Notes under the pieces: generated by a model
The model's database searches: none
What the model saw: only the letters and a program-made list of their open reading frames with translations
Told to the model about the DNA's origin: nothing
Origin: JBFJKD01 sp041601945
Lineage (GTDB): Bacteria > Pseudomonadota > Gammaproteobacteria > Pseudomonadales > Porticoccaceae
NCBI GenBank assembly: GCA_041601945.1
Contig: JBFIHG010000001.1
Coordinates: 1-64,000, forward strand
Reading direction: 5' to 3'
Length of the DNA stretch: 64,000 nucleotides
Made by a program: the position numbers and the translations under genes
In this document: one piece after another, positions 16,770-25,724 of the stretch
Layout of the letters: each line of letters opens with the position of its first letter
How positions within the stretch are numbered: the first letter of the stretch is position 1

Positions 16770-17735
16770 ATGCGGCGATGGTTTGCTGTGGCTGTGGCTG
16801 TGGCTGTGTTTGGTGCCGCTACTGGACCGGTTTGGGCAGTTAGCGATAAAAACTCCGTCGAGGGTTTACTCGCGCAAATGGCCGAGGCCGGTCGCACCCT
16901 CAATTATCGCGGAACTTTCACCTACGAATACGGCGGGGCTCTCAAAGCCGTCAGGATAGTCCACGGCGTAAAAGAGGGGCGGGAATTTGAACGCCTTGTC
17001 CATCTCAACGGTATTCCTCGGGAAATTATCAGGCGGGGTAATGCGGTTGACTGTCGGCGCATTGGCGACGTGTTGTTGCGTGGTGCGGCGCTGGGCATCA
17101 GGGACAAGACTCACCAACATCTTGCCGGACACTACAATTTATTTCACCGCGGTGAAGATCGTATCGCGAATCGGCAGATAACCGTTATTCACCTGGTGCC
17201 AAGGGACGAGTTTCGCTACGGCTATATTATAGGGCTGGACGCGCAAACCGGTTTGTTGATGCAGCTCATTCTGGTGGGAAACGGCGACAGGGCGTTAGAA
17301 CGTTTCCAGTTTACGGATATTGAGATTGGGGCATCAATTAGCGACAGGGAATTGTCCGCTGGCCAGTCGAACCGCTCTGTTGCCGAACTGGATGGCAGGC
17401 CTTGTAAGACCAGTGCAGCGGATGCCATCGCTAAAGCACCGTCGGCGGTTGGCTGGCGCGGTAACTGGGTTCCCCCCGGCTTTGTGCTGGCGGGAGCGGA
17501 GGACGTCAAAACTACCCAATCGGCACTGTATACCGACGGGCTGGCGGCTTTTTCAATTTTTATCGATTCCGAGCCGCCCGCCGACGTGCCAGTGGTCCAG
17601 GCGCAACGGGGAGCCACTGTGGCGCACATGTCTCGAGTTCAATTTGCGGGTCGATCCTATAATGTCTGTGTAGTCGGGGAAATTCCCAAGTTAACGGCTC
17701 AGAAAATTGCCGAGTCAGTGCAGTTGGGGCCGTGA
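16770..17735 (+). CDS. rseB: Sigma-E regulatory protein RseB (MucB)
   Basis: RseB is a periplasmic protein that binds the RseA periplasmic domain and shields it from the site-1 protease until mislocalised lipoprotein or LPS signals displace it. I chose the ATG at 16770, which has GAGGAAAG upstream and gives a 321-residue precursor with a clear signal peptide (MRRWFAVAVAVAVFGAA, cleavage after about VWA). The mature part shows the LolA-like lipid-binding fold start, LNYRGTFTYEYGG, and a smaller C-terminal domain. The 40-bp gap after rseA keeps it in the same operon. Confidence 0.94.
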   Translation: MRRWFAVAVAVAVFGAATGPVWAVSDKNSVEGLLAQMAEAGRTLNYRGTFTYEYGGALKAVRIVHGVKEGREFERLVHLNGIPREIIRRGNAVDCRRIGDVLLRGAALGIRDKTHQHLAGHYNLFHRGEDRIANRQITVIHLVPRDEFRYGYIIGLDAQTGLLMQLILVGNGDRALERFQFTDIEIGASISDRELSAGQSNRSVAELDGRPCKTSAADAIAKAPSAVGWRGNWVPPGFVLAGAEDVKTTQSALYTDGLAAFSIFIDSEPPADVPVVQAQRGATVAHMSRVQFAGRSYNVCVVGEIPKLTAQKIAESVQLGP

Positions 17736-17745
17736 AGGAAAAGTA

Positions 17746-18213
17746 ATGATTGAAGAGGAAGGAAAAATAGTGGCGCTGGGGGCCGGCCACGTCTGGGTAG
17801 AAACCATACAAGTTTCGGCCTGCGCGGCCTGTGCTGGTGAACACGGCTGCGGGCAGCGCTTGTTGAGTAAATTAACCGGAAAAACAACGCTTATACGCGT
17901 GCTGACAGGCGCGCATGCCAACCAGTTACAGCGCGTGGGCGAAGTAGTCAGTATCGGCATCCCGGAAAGTGTGGTGGTGCGAGGATCGTTGCTGATTTAT
18001 AGCGCACCACTGGCGGGGTTGCTGGGTGGCGCCTGGCTTGGGCAAAGCTTGTTTGTTCACGACATCTGGGTGGCACTGATGGCGGTCGCGGGACTATTGG
18101 CCGCCGGTGTCGGCGTGCGCTTCCTCGCCTGGCTGGCGCGCAACCAGATCAATCTGCAACCCGTCCTGTTGGCAGGCAAGTCCGCTGATAGGCGGACCGC
18201 TGCCTGCCGTTGA
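17746..18213 (+). CDS. rseC: SoxR-reducing system / sigma-E modulator RseC (MucC)
   Basis: RseC is an inner-membrane protein linked to sigma-E control and to reduction of SoxR. The ATG at 17746 has AAGGAAAAG just upstream and gives 155 residues. The N-terminus has four cysteines in CAACAGEHGC (residues 25-34), which could bind a metal or cluster, and two membrane helices follow at about 82-101 and 106-126. It sits 10 bp after rseB. The last codons and the stop lie in a long imperfect hairpin (18171-18208), which could reduce read-through to mucD. Confidence 0.92.
   Translation: MIEEEGKIVALGAGHVWVETIQVSACAACAGEHGCGQRLLSKLTGKTTLIRVLTGAHANQLQRVGEVVSIGIPESVVVRGSLLIYSAPLAGLLGGAWLGQSLFVHDIWVALMAVAGLLAAGVGVRFLAWLARNQINLQPVLLAGKSADRRTAACR
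18171..18208 (+). repeat. Long hairpin at the 3' end of rseC
   Basis: GGCAGGCA (18171-18178) pairs perfectly with TGCCTGCC (18201-18208). Inside this, GTCCGC (18180-18185) pairs with GCGGAC (18192-18197) around a 6-base loop, with a one-base and a three-base bulge. The structure ends two bases before the rseC stop codon. No T run follows, so it is not a standard intrinsic terminator; it may be an attenuator or an mRNA-stabilising stem. Confidence 0.65.
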
Positions 18214-18228
18214 AGAAATCGACAAATG

Positions 18229-18257
18229 TTGACACCTCGGAGCTTGATTTTTACGCT
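18229..18257 (+). promoter_or_regulatory. Candidate sigma-70 promoter of mucD
   Basis: A perfect -35 hexamer TTGACA (18229-18234), a 17-base spacer and TACGCT (18252-18257, a weak -10) lie between the rseC hairpin and mucD. The predicted start site is near 18264, about 60 bases before the mucD ATG. It would let the protease gene be expressed apart from the sigma-E operon. Confidence 0.4.
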
Positions 18258-18326
18258 CTGCGTAACTATTTATTAGCATGACTTAGCGTTCTTGTGTGTG
18301 CGAGCCCTATTGTCAGGAGAAGTAGA

Positions 18327-19697
18327 ATGATGATTAGACAGTTTTGCATGGCGCTGTTGCTGGCGGTTTTGTGGGTAGCACCCGCCGGTGCCGAGTTACC
18401 GAATTTTACGCAGTTGATTGAGAAAAGCTCTCCGGCTGTAGTTAAGATAAATACGGTGGAAAAAACGTCGTTGCGCAGAGGGCAACAGCTACCCCCGGAT
18501 ATGCCGGATGTTTTTCGTGACTTTTTCGAACAGCGGCGCATGCCCGAGCGCAAGGCGTACTCCATGGGCTCCGGGTTCATTATTTCCCGCGACGGCTATA
18601 TTTTGACCAATAACCACGTGATTGACGGGGCCAGCGAGATCAATGTGCGATTGCTGGACCGCCGCGAATTTCTGGGCAAAGTGATAGGGGTCGATCCACG
18701 TTCGGATCTGGCGTTGATAAAAATTGACGCGCAGGATTTGCCGACCGTTGAACTGGCTGCGGCGGACACGTTAAAAGTCGGCGAATGGGTGGTGGCCATC
18801 GGCTCCCCCTTTGGTCTGGATTATTCGGCGAGCGTGGGCATTGTTAGTGCTATCGGTCGGAGTATCCCCACTGAGCGGGGCGAGGATTATGTCCCTTTTA
18901 TTCAAAGTGACGTGGCGATCAACCCCGGTAATTCTGGTGGTCCGCTATTTAATCTAGAGGGCGAGGTAGTGGGCATCAATTCGCAAATTTACACGCGCTC
19001 GGGAGGCTCCATCGGGTTGTCGTTCGCGATTCCGTCCAGCGTTGCCCAGGAGGTGGTCGCCCAGCTGAAAACCAAGGGGCGGGTGGATCGCGGCTGGTTG
19101 GGCGTTTATATTCAGGACGTGGATCGGGATCTGGCAAAATCTTTAGGTTTGGGTAAGCCCCAGGGCGCGCTGATCGCCCAGGTTGAAAAAGACGGGCCGG
19201 CGGAGAAAGCGGGAATCAAGGCGGGTGATGTAGTGATTGAGTTTAATAACCAGGCGGTGGTTGATGCAAGTGACTTGCCGCATACCGTCGGGTTGATGTC
19301 GCCGGGCAGCAAAGCAACGGCAGTGCTTATACGCAAGGAACGCAAACGCGAGGTGACAGTGCTGGTGGGCAAACGGCCGGGTGAGGATGAGCCCCCAACG
19401 TTGGCCACGAGTGTCGCTGGCGATCGCATCGGCCTGGAAGTCGAGCCGGTAGCGGATAATTTACGCCAGAACTGGAATATAACCGGGGGGGTCACCATCA
19501 ATCAGGTCTATCCGGATACGCCCGCTGAGGGCGCTGGACTGCAATCTGGGGACGTGATTGTGCAACTCGGTTATAAGGTGATCTCGGACATCGGCGATTA
19601 CCACGAAGTATTGGCAGAGTTACCCAATAAAACGCCGGTGGCGATTCGCTTTTTCCGCCGTGGCAGGTCTATCTTCCGCACCATTGAAATAAACTGA
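18327..19697 (+). CDS. mucD: Periplasmic serine protease/chaperone MucD (DegP/Do family)
   Basis: MucD degrades misfolded periplasmic proteins and dampens envelope-stress signalling. The ATG at 18327 follows AGGAGAAG and gives 456 residues with a signal peptide (MMIRQFCMALLLAVLWVAPA, cleavage after about GAG-A). The trypsin-like triad is visible: H97 in NNHVID, D127 in RSDLAL and S203 in NPGNSGGPL. Two PDZ domains follow, at about residues 260-350 and 370-450. It is the last gene of the sigma-E cluster, as in pseudomonads, and may also be transcribed from its own sigma-70-like promoter. Confidence 0.96.
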   Translation: MMIRQFCMALLLAVLWVAPAGAELPNFTQLIEKSSPAVVKINTVEKTSLRRGQQLPPDMPDVFRDFFEQRRMPERKAYSMGSGFIISRDGYILTNNHVIDGASEINVRLLDRREFLGKVIGVDPRSDLALIKIDAQDLPTVELAAADTLKVGEWVVAIGSPFGLDYSASVGIVSAIGRSIPTERGEDYVPFIQSDVAINPGNSGGPLFNLEGEVVGINSQIYTRSGGSIGLSFAIPSSVAQEVVAQLKTKGRVDRGWLGVYIQDVDRDLAKSLGLGKPQGALIAQVEKDGPAEKAGIKAGDVVIEFNNQAVVDASDLPHTVGLMSPGSKATAVLIRKERKREVTVLVGKRPGEDEPPTLATSVAGDRIGLEVEPVADNLRQNWNITGGVTINQVYPDTPAEGAGLQSGDVIVQLGYKVISDIGDYHEVLAELPNKTPVAIRFFRRGRSIFRTIEIN

Positions 19698-19812
19698 TCG
19701 CAGGTCGCAACGCGTCTGAGTGTGTGGGCCGTTCGTAGCGCCTCCGGGGCAAATGCGCTAGACTTCGCGTCGTCGCGCATCCTCCCCTTTGCTACGGAAA
19801 GAAACCATCAAC

Positions 19813-21615
19813 GTGCCCACCCTCAATCATATTCGAAATTTTTCGATCATCGCCCACATTGACCACGGAAAATCCACCATCGCGGATCGCTTCATACAAT
19901 TTTGCGGTGGACTCGAGGACCGTGAGATGGCGGCGCAGGTGCTCGATTCCATGGATATTGAGCGCGAGCGTGGCATTACCATCAAAGCACAGAGTGTGTG
20001 TTTGAATTACACCGCGCTGGACGGTAAAACCTATCAGCTGAATTTTATCGATACACCGGGTCACGTCGATTTTTCCTACGAGGTTTCCCGATCACTGGCG
20101 GCGTGCGAAGGTGCACTTCTGGTGGTCGATGCGGCCCAGGGGGTTGAAGCGCAGTCTGTTGCCAACTGTTACACGGCGATCAATTTGGGCCTGGAGGTTA
20201 TTCCGGTGCTCAACAAGATCGATCTGCCCCAGGCGGAGCCGCAGCGAGTGGCGGCGGAGATTGAAGATATTATCGGTCTGGATGCTAGCGAAGCAATACA
20301 TTGTAGCGCGAAAACGGGCTTTGGCATTCAGGCCGTCCTCGAACAACTGGTGGCGCGCATACCGCCACCTCAGGGCGACGTGACGGCGCCATTACAGGCG
20401 CTGATCATCGACTCGTGGTTTGATAATTATTTGGGTGTGGTGTCGCTGGTCAGGGTGATGCAAGGCACTCTACGTTCCAAAGACAAAATTATTTCCAAGG
20501 TTATTGGCAAAGCGTACACGGTTGATGCTGTGGGTGTTTTCACCCCCAAACGCAAGGAAACTGGCGTGTTGTGTGCCGGTGAGGTTGGATTTCTGGTGGC
20601 GGGCATCAAGGATATTCTCGGTGCGCCGGTGGGGGATACGTTTACCCACGCTCGCACTTCCGAAGTGCCGGCGTTGCCGGGTTTCGAGAAAGTAAAACCG
20701 CAAGTTTACGCGGGCATGTTTCCGGTTAGCTCCGACGACTTCGAAGATTTTCGCGACGCGCTCGGAAAGTTGACACTCAACGACGCGTCGCTATTTTATG
20801 AACCCGAAAGCTCCGATGCGCTCGGTTTTGGTTTTCGCTGTGGTTTTCTTGGCCTGTTGCACATGGAAATTGTGCAGGAACGCCTGGAGCGCGAGTACGA
20901 CCTGGATCTGATCACCACCGCGCCGACGGTTATATACGAGGTAACAACTACCCGTGGCGAATGTGTGTACGTGTCGAATCCCTCCAATTTGCCAGATGCA
21001 GCCACCATTGACGAAATACGCGAACCGCTGTGCGTTGCCAACATTCTGGTACCCAAGGACCACCTGGGGAATGTTATTACTCTGTGTGTGGAAAAACGGG
21101 GGGTGCAAAAGGATATGCAGTTTTCCGGGAAACAGGTGTCACTGAGCTATGAATTACCGATGAACGAAGTGGTGATGGATTTCTTCGATCGATTGAAATC
21201 GGTGAGTCGAGGTTTTGCGTCCCTGGAGTATAATTTCGAGCGTTTCCAAGCCGCACCACTGGTTAAACTGGATATATTGATTAACAGCGAGAAAGTGGAC
21301 GCGCTGGCGCTTATCGTACACCGTGACCAGGCTCAGCAGAAAGGGCGATTAATCACCGAAAAAATGAAGGAGCTGATTCCGCGGCAGATGTTCGATGTGG
21401 CTATTCAGGCGGCGTTAGGTGGACATATTATCGCGCGAACCACGGTCAAGGCGTTGCGAAAAAATGTGACGGCCAAATGTTACGGAGGCGACATCACCCG
21501 TAAAAAGAAACTACTGGAGAAGCAGAAGGCGGGCAAAAGGCGCATGAAGCAGGTGGGGCGCGTAGAAATTCCCCAGGCCGCGTTTTTGGCGGTACTGCAA
21601 ACGGACAACGGTTAG
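19813..21615 (+). CDS. lepA: Translation elongation factor 4 (LepA)
   Basis: LepA is a ribosome-dependent GTPase that helps stalled or mis-translocated ribosomes and affects initiation. The GTG at 19813 gives the standard 600 residues; a TTG at 19789 shares the frame but would add eight residues without a ribosome site. GTPase motifs are AHIDHGKST (P-loop), the RGITIK switch, DTPGHVDF and NKIDLP. The C-terminal LepA-specific domain contains RKNVTAKCYGGDITRKKKLL. It lies directly upstream of lepB, the classic pair. Confidence 0.97.
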   Translation: MPTLNHIRNFSIIAHIDHGKSTIADRFIQFCGGLEDREMAAQVLDSMDIERERGITIKAQSVCLNYTALDGKTYQLNFIDTPGHVDFSYEVSRSLAACEGALLVVDAAQGVEAQSVANCYTAINLGLEVIPVLNKIDLPQAEPQRVAAEIEDIIGLDASEAIHCSAKTGFGIQAVLEQLVARIPPPQGDVTAPLQALIIDSWFDNYLGVVSLVRVMQGTLRSKDKIISKVIGKAYTVDAVGVFTPKRKETGVLCAGEVGFLVAGIKDILGAPVGDTFTHARTSEVPALPGFEKVKPQVYAGMFPVSSDDFEDFRDALGKLTLNDASLFYEPESSDALGFGFRCGFLGLLHMEIVQERLEREYDLDLITTAPTVIYEVTTTRGECVYVSNPSNLPDAATIDEIREPLCVANILVPKDHLGNVITLCVEKRGVQKDMQFSGKQVSLSYELPMNEVVMDFFDRLKSVSRGFASLEYNFERFQAAPLVKLDILINSEKVDALALIVHRDQAQQKGRLITEKMKELIPRQMFDVAIQAALGGHIIARTTVKALRKNVTAKCYGGDITRKKKLLEKQKAGKRRMKQVGRVEIPQAAFLAVLQTDNG

Positions 21616-21664
21616 GTTGAGTCGCTGAAAGGATTAATCACCGAATAAAGGGGATAGCTTGGGT

Positions 21665-22432
21665 ATGAATATTGATTTTCCGCTGGTACTGGTCGTGCTT
21701 ACCGCCATTTCGGGTGTGGTGTGGCTGCTGGACAAGCTTGTACTGCGTAAAATGCGCTATAACAACGGTAGCGATGACGCTGCGGTACCTTTTTATGTGG
21801 AGTTCACGGCACCGTTTTTCCCAGTCCTGCTGGTAGTGTTGATATTGCGATCCTTTATTGTCGAGCCGTTCCAGATTCCCTCCGGATCGATGATTCCTAC
21901 CCTGCGAATTGGCGATTTTATACTGGTTAACAAGTTCGCCTACGGTTTACGCCTGCCGGTACTGGGCACTAAAGTAGTGGATATCGGGGAGCCACAACGG
22001 GGCGATGTAATGGTATTCTTTCCGCCAGACGACGATCGGTATTTTATCAAAAGAGTGATCGGGTTACCGGGCGATGAGGTGCAGATACTGGATAATAATC
22101 TGTATATTAACGGAACGAAGATGCCGCAGACGCTGGCGGGTAATGTCGGTGAACAGGAGCTCGGCTATCGAACCATGGAGGAAAACCTCGATGGGGTGGT
22201 GCATTTGATGCGTAAACGTATTCCGCCCACGGCATTTGGGCGCAACGTCACCAGAGTCGTTCCCGAAGGGCATTATTTCATGATGGGTGATAATCGGGAT
22301 AACAGTTACGACAGTCGCGCCTGGGGCCCGGTCCCGGAACAGAATGTCGTCGGCAAGGCTTTCGTGGTGTGGATGCACTGGGAAGACCTGCTGAGTTTGC
22401 CGGGGTTTGATAGCGCGGGAAAAATTCACTGA
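21665..22432 (+). CDS. lepB: Signal peptidase I
   Basis: LepB removes signal peptides from exported proteins at the outer face of the inner membrane. The ATG at 21665 (255 residues) follows AGGGGAT; a TTG two codons earlier is also in frame. Two N-terminal membrane helices are present (about 5-22 and 50-66). The catalytic serine is S75 in PSGSMIPTL and the general base is K129 in YFIKRVIGLPGDEV. The conserved GDNRDNSYDSR box lies near residue 215. It is 49 bp after lepA and leads into DUF4845, rnc, era and recO. Confidence 0.97.
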   Translation: MNIDFPLVLVVLTAISGVVWLLDKLVLRKMRYNNGSDDAAVPFYVEFTAPFFPVLLVVLILRSFIVEPFQIPSGSMIPTLRIGDFILVNKFAYGLRLPVLGTKVVDIGEPQRGDVMVFFPPDDDRYFIKRVIGLPGDEVQILDNNLYINGTKMPQTLAGNVGEQELGYRTMEENLDGVVHLMRKRIPPTAFGRNVTRVVPEGHYFMMGDNRDNSYDSRAWGPVPEQNVVGKAFVVWMHWEDLLSLPGFDSAGKIH

Positions 22433-22468
22433 GTTAGTCCGCATCAGGACAATCGGGAGGGTGCTACG

Positions 22469-22840
22469 ATGAAAGGAAGGTGTCAGTACGGCATGTCGTC
22501 CTTGAGCATGTTGGTTTTGCTCGCTGTCATAGGGTTTTTTTTGACGGCATTATTTAAAATAGGTCCGCTGTATCTCGATAATTATTTTGTGGCCGCTTCA
22601 ATCAAGTCTTTAAAAAATGAAAAAACCCACGAAATATCCGATGCACAGATAAGACGTATTTTGGATAAATTGTTCACTATTAATGGCGTGCGCGATATTA
22701 CCGCACGTGAGGTAAAGGTCGATCGCCAGAAAACCCACACCATTGTCAGCATGGCCTACGAAAAACGGGTGCCATTTATGGGCAATATTGATGTGGTGGT
22801 GAAGTTTAACAATGTCTATGACACTGTGGGGCGCGACTAA
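22469..22840 (+). CDS. DUF4845 domain-containing protein
   Basis: This 123-residue protein of unknown function belongs to the DUF4845 family, found between lepB and rnc in many gammaproteobacteria. It has one N-terminal hydrophobic helix (residues 10-30, LSMLVLLAVIGFFLTALFKI) preceded by a type IV pilin-like start, RCQYGMSSLSM, without a clear prepilin site. A GLY/PLYLDNYF segment and a basic beta-rich tail follow. GGGAGG precedes the ATG. Its stop lies three bases before the rnc start, indicating coupling. Confidence 0.88.
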   Translation: MKGRCQYGMSSLSMLVLLAVIGFFLTALFKIGPLYLDNYFVAASIKSLKNEKTHEISDAQIRRILDKLFTINGVRDITAREVKVDRQKTHTIVSMAYEKRVPFMGNIDVVVKFNNVYDTVGRD

Positions 22841-22843
22841 TAA

Positions 22844-23527
22844 GTGGCCACTGCTCTGGCGGCTTTTAGCGATACCCTCGGACATCGTTTTAGCGACGAG
22901 GGATTATTACAGCAGGCATTAACGCATCGTAGTAGCGGCGCGAAACACAATGAGCGCCTCGAATTTCTCGGCGATGCAGTGCTCGATCTCGTCATCAGCG
23001 AGTATTTGTATGCCCGATTTAAGACGGCGAATGAAGGCGATTTAAGTCGTTTGCGGGCGCAACTGGTCAAGCAGGGCACGTTGGCTGGCATCGCCCGCAC
23101 ACTCAATCTTACTGAACATCTGCGTCTCGGTCGCGGGGAAGCCAAAACTGGCGGTGGCCACCGGGATGCAATTCTCGCCGATACACTGGAAGCGATTATC
23201 GGTGCTGTTTATCTCGACGCCGGCGTGCCCGGTGCTCGTGCGTGCATAATGCGTTGGTTTGCCGATAACTTTATTGAAATTCAGGCTGAAAAAAAATACA
23301 AAGACCCCAAAACGCGACTGCAGGAATATGTGCAGGCCAGGGGGCAGGACTTGCCCCAATACGAAATAGTCGACGTGAGCGGTGAGCCCCATAAGCAAAG
23401 TTTTACGTTGCGTTGCATCGTTCCGGGCATGAACAAACCCGTTCAGGGAGTTGCGTCGAGTCGCCGTAAGGCAGAACAGGTAGCGGCTGCGCAGGTCCTG
23501 CGCCTGCTGGGGGAAAGCGATGACTAG
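22844..23527 (+). CDS. rnc: Ribonuclease III
   Basis: RNase III cuts double-stranded RNA, processing rRNA precursors and regulating mRNAs. This 227-residue protein starts with GTG. The catalytic signature ERLEFLGDAVLD lies at residues 37-48 with the metal-binding E40 and D44, and the second acidic pair is in DTLEAIIGAVYLD near residue 115. The C-terminal third is a double-stranded RNA-binding domain (DPKTRLQEYVQ to the end). Its last eight bases overlap era, as in the usual rnc-era pair. Confidence 0.97.
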   Translation: MATALAAFSDTLGHRFSDEGLLQQALTHRSSGAKHNERLEFLGDAVLDLVISEYLYARFKTANEGDLSRLRAQLVKQGTLAGIARTLNLTEHLRLGRGEAKTGGGHRDAILADTLEAIIGAVYLDAGVPGARACIMRWFADNFIEIQAEKKYKDPKTRLQEYVQARGQDLPQYEIVDVSGEPHKQSFTLRCIVPGMNKPVQGVASSRRKAEQVAAAQVLRLLGESDD

Positions 23528-24416
23528 CGAGACCACTTATAGCGGTTTTGTTGCCATCGTCGGTCGTCCCAACGTGGGTAAATCCACACTGCTCAATCAC
23601 CTGCTTGGCGTTAAGCTCAGTATTACGTCGCGCAAACCTCAAACCACGCGCCATCAGGTACGTGGCATCAAAACGGAGGGTTCCTGTCAACTGGTGTTTG
23701 TCGACACACCCGGTTTACATGGCGAGCAGAGCAAAGCCATCAATCGTTATATGAATCGCGCAGCGCAAAGTGCAATGCGCGACGTTGACGTTATCGTATT
23801 TGTCGTCGATCGCCTGGTGTGGACAGCGGCGGATATTGCCGTAGCAACGGCCGTGAGTGCGACTAATATTCCGGTGGTGGTGGCGCTTAACAAAATTGAT
23901 CGCCTGACGGATCAGAGTGAATTGTTACCACATATCGATACTCTGAAGAATTTATTACCCGCTGCGGAATTTGTTCCGTTATCTGCACTGCAAAATACGA
24001 ACCTGAATAAACTTGAGACGGTTATTCGGCAACATATTCCCGTAGGCGAATTTTTCTTTGCCGACGATCAGATCACAGATCGCAGCGAACGGTTCCTCGC
24101 GGCGGAGATAGTACGGGAAAAAATTACGCGCCAGCTAGGTGCTGAAGTGCCTTATCAAGTAACGGTGGAAATAGAGGAATTTGAGCAGCGTGGACCAATC
24201 AGGCATATTAGCGCGCTGATTCTGGTCGAGCGGGATGGGCAGAAGAAAATATTGATCGGCGAAAATGGCGCGCGTATCAAATTGATTGGCCGCCAGGCGC
24301 GTCTCGATATGGAACGGCTCTTCGCGGGTAAAGTCATGTTGAATATGTGGGTTAAAGTGCGCAGTGGCTGGTCCGACGACGAGCGGGCATTGCGCAGTCT
24401 GGGGTATCGGGATTAG
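23520..24416 (+). CDS. era: GTPase Era
   Basis: Era is a GTPase that binds 16S rRNA near its 3' end and acts in 30S subunit maturation. The 298-residue protein has the P-loop GRPNVGKSTL (residues 15-24), DTPGLH (G3) and NKID (G4), and a C-terminal KH RNA-binding domain with LIGENGARIKLIGRQARLDM. The start overlaps rnc by eight bases. Length and order are standard. Confidence 0.97.
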   Translation: MTSETTYSGFVAIVGRPNVGKSTLLNHLLGVKLSITSRKPQTTRHQVRGIKTEGSCQLVFVDTPGLHGEQSKAINRYMNRAAQSAMRDVDVIVFVVDRLVWTAADIAVATAVSATNIPVVVALNKIDRLTDQSELLPHIDTLKNLLPAAEFVPLSALQNTNLNKLETVIRQHIPVGEFFFADDQITDRSERFLAAEIVREKITRQLGAEVPYQVTVEIEEFEQRGPIRHISALILVERDGQKKILIGENGARIKLIGRQARLDMERLFAGKVMLNMWVKVRSGWSDDERALRSLGYRD

Positions 24417-24443
24417 CCCGTCGGAACTACGAGGCATCACCTA

Positions 24444-25178
24444 ATGCCCCTCGCGCAAAATGACCAGGCGTTTATATTACACACCCGACCTTACCGGGAA
24501 ACCAGTCAGTTGGTGGATCTATTTTGCCGTACACATGGTCGCTTCAGGGTAATCGCGAACGGTACCCGCGGGCCACGTAAGGGTATGTCCAGGACGTTGT
24601 CGACGTTCACGCCACTAGTGGCTCACTGGCGCGGGCGCAGCGAATTAAAAACGCTGGTGAGCGCAGAACCGATTGCTTCGATACCCTTTTGGGGCGGCAG
24701 GACACTGTATATCGGTTTATACATTAACGAACTCATGGCGCGCCTGGTGCCCGAGCACGACCCACACCCAGAATTATTTGACCATTATGTTGAGTTGTTG
24801 CATTTACTACCCAATATCACGGATGTTGAACCGTTGTTGCGCCGTTTTGAATTACTGCTGCTGGAGCAACTAGGATACGGTATCGCCCTTGATGCGGAGG
24901 TGCTCTCCGGTGCTGCAGTGGATGCACAAAGCTGGTATCGATTCGTGGCAGAAGATGGATTTGTTCTCACCCGTGATAGCGCTAACGGCAATGTTGGCAA
25001 TGTTTTCAGCGGGGCTGATCTACAGGCCATGGCGCTCGGTAATTACGACAGTGAGGACGTCCGACGTACCGCCAAACGCTTGTTGCGCATCGCACTCGAT
25101 GCCCATCTTGGCGGGCGACCTCTGCGCAGTCGGGAATTTTTCCGCGGGCTTTCTAATCAGGGGAGTGCTGTACAGTGA
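24444..25178 (+). CDS. recO: DNA repair protein RecO
   Basis: RecO works with RecR (and RecF) to load RecA on SSB-coated single-stranded DNA in recombinational repair. The 244-residue protein has the N-terminal OB-fold start AFILHTRPYRETSQLVDLFC and a helical C-terminal part. The family's zinc-binding cysteines seen in some bacteria are absent, as is common in gammaproteobacteria. Its stop overlaps the acpS start by four bases. In many relatives pdxJ lies between recO and acpS; here it does not. Confidence 0.93.
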   Translation: MPLAQNDQAFILHTRPYRETSQLVDLFCRTHGRFRVIANGTRGPRKGMSRTLSTFTPLVAHWRGRSELKTLVSAEPIASIPFWGGRTLYIGLYINELMARLVPEHDPHPELFDHYVELLHLLPNITDVEPLLRRFELLLLEQLGYGIALDAEVLSGAAVDAQSWYRFVAEDGFVLTRDSANGNVGNVFSGADLQAMALGNYDSEDVRRTAKRLLRIALDAHLGGRPLRSREFFRGLSNQGSAVQ

Positions 25179-25549
25179 TTCTCGGTGTGGGGACGGACCT
25201 GGTGCAGCGCGCACGGATTGAACAATCCCTGGAACGTTGGGGTGAGCGTTTCGCGCGGCGCATACTGTCCCCACAGGAACTGGCAATATTCAGTAAACAC
25301 CATCAACCAGCGGCTTATCTGGCCAAACGCTTTGCCGGCAAAGAGGCGGCTAGTAAAGCGCTGGGTACGGGTATCGGACAAGTATCGTGGCAGGAAATCA
25401 GTGTTGTTAACGACGCCGCAGGGTCGCCGATAGTGGAGCTTAGCGGTGCGGCATTGAGCTTGTTTGAAGCGCGCGGCGCTCGCCACATACACGTGAGCCT
25501 GACGGATGAAAAAGCGTATGCGCTGGCGTTTGTGGTTATCAGTCGCTAA
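25175..25549 (+). CDS. acpS: Holo-[acyl-carrier-protein] synthase
   Basis: AcpS transfers 4'-phosphopantetheine from CoA to apo-acyl carrier protein, activating it for fatty acid synthesis. The 124-residue protein has the two family motifs GVGTDLVQRARIE (residues 4-16) and KRFAGKEAASKAL (about 51-63), which carry the magnesium-binding Asp and Glu. The start is a GTG overlapping the recO stop (GTGA). No pdxJ precedes it. Confidence 0.96.
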   Translation: MILGVGTDLVQRARIEQSLERWGERFARRILSPQELAIFSKHHQPAAYLAKRFAGKEAASKALGTGIGQVSWQEISVVNDAAGSPIVELSGAALSLFEARGARHIHVSLTDEKAYALAFVVISR

Positions 25550-25584
25550 ACAGCCACGCAGTTAGACTTTACGGTTGGACGCTA

Positions 25585-25626
25585 ATCGACCTATTCAAGC
25601 ATCAACAGGCTGTGGCTTAGGTCGAT
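25585..25626. repeat. 9-bp perfect inverted repeat between acpS and cysM
   Basis: ATCGACCTA (25585-25593) and TAGGTCGAT (25618-25626) are perfect inverted repeats separated by 24 bases. They lie in the 175-bp gap, about 100 bp upstream of cysM. No T run follows, so this may be a protein-binding site or a stem rather than a terminator. Confidence 0.55.
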
Positions 25627-25724
25627 ATAGCTAACAATTATTAACATCCGTTCAGCGCGTCGGCACGGGCCGCGCAGCTAGAGTAAAATATCCGATCTGA
25701 AAGTGACCGAGGCGTTGTTCCCCT

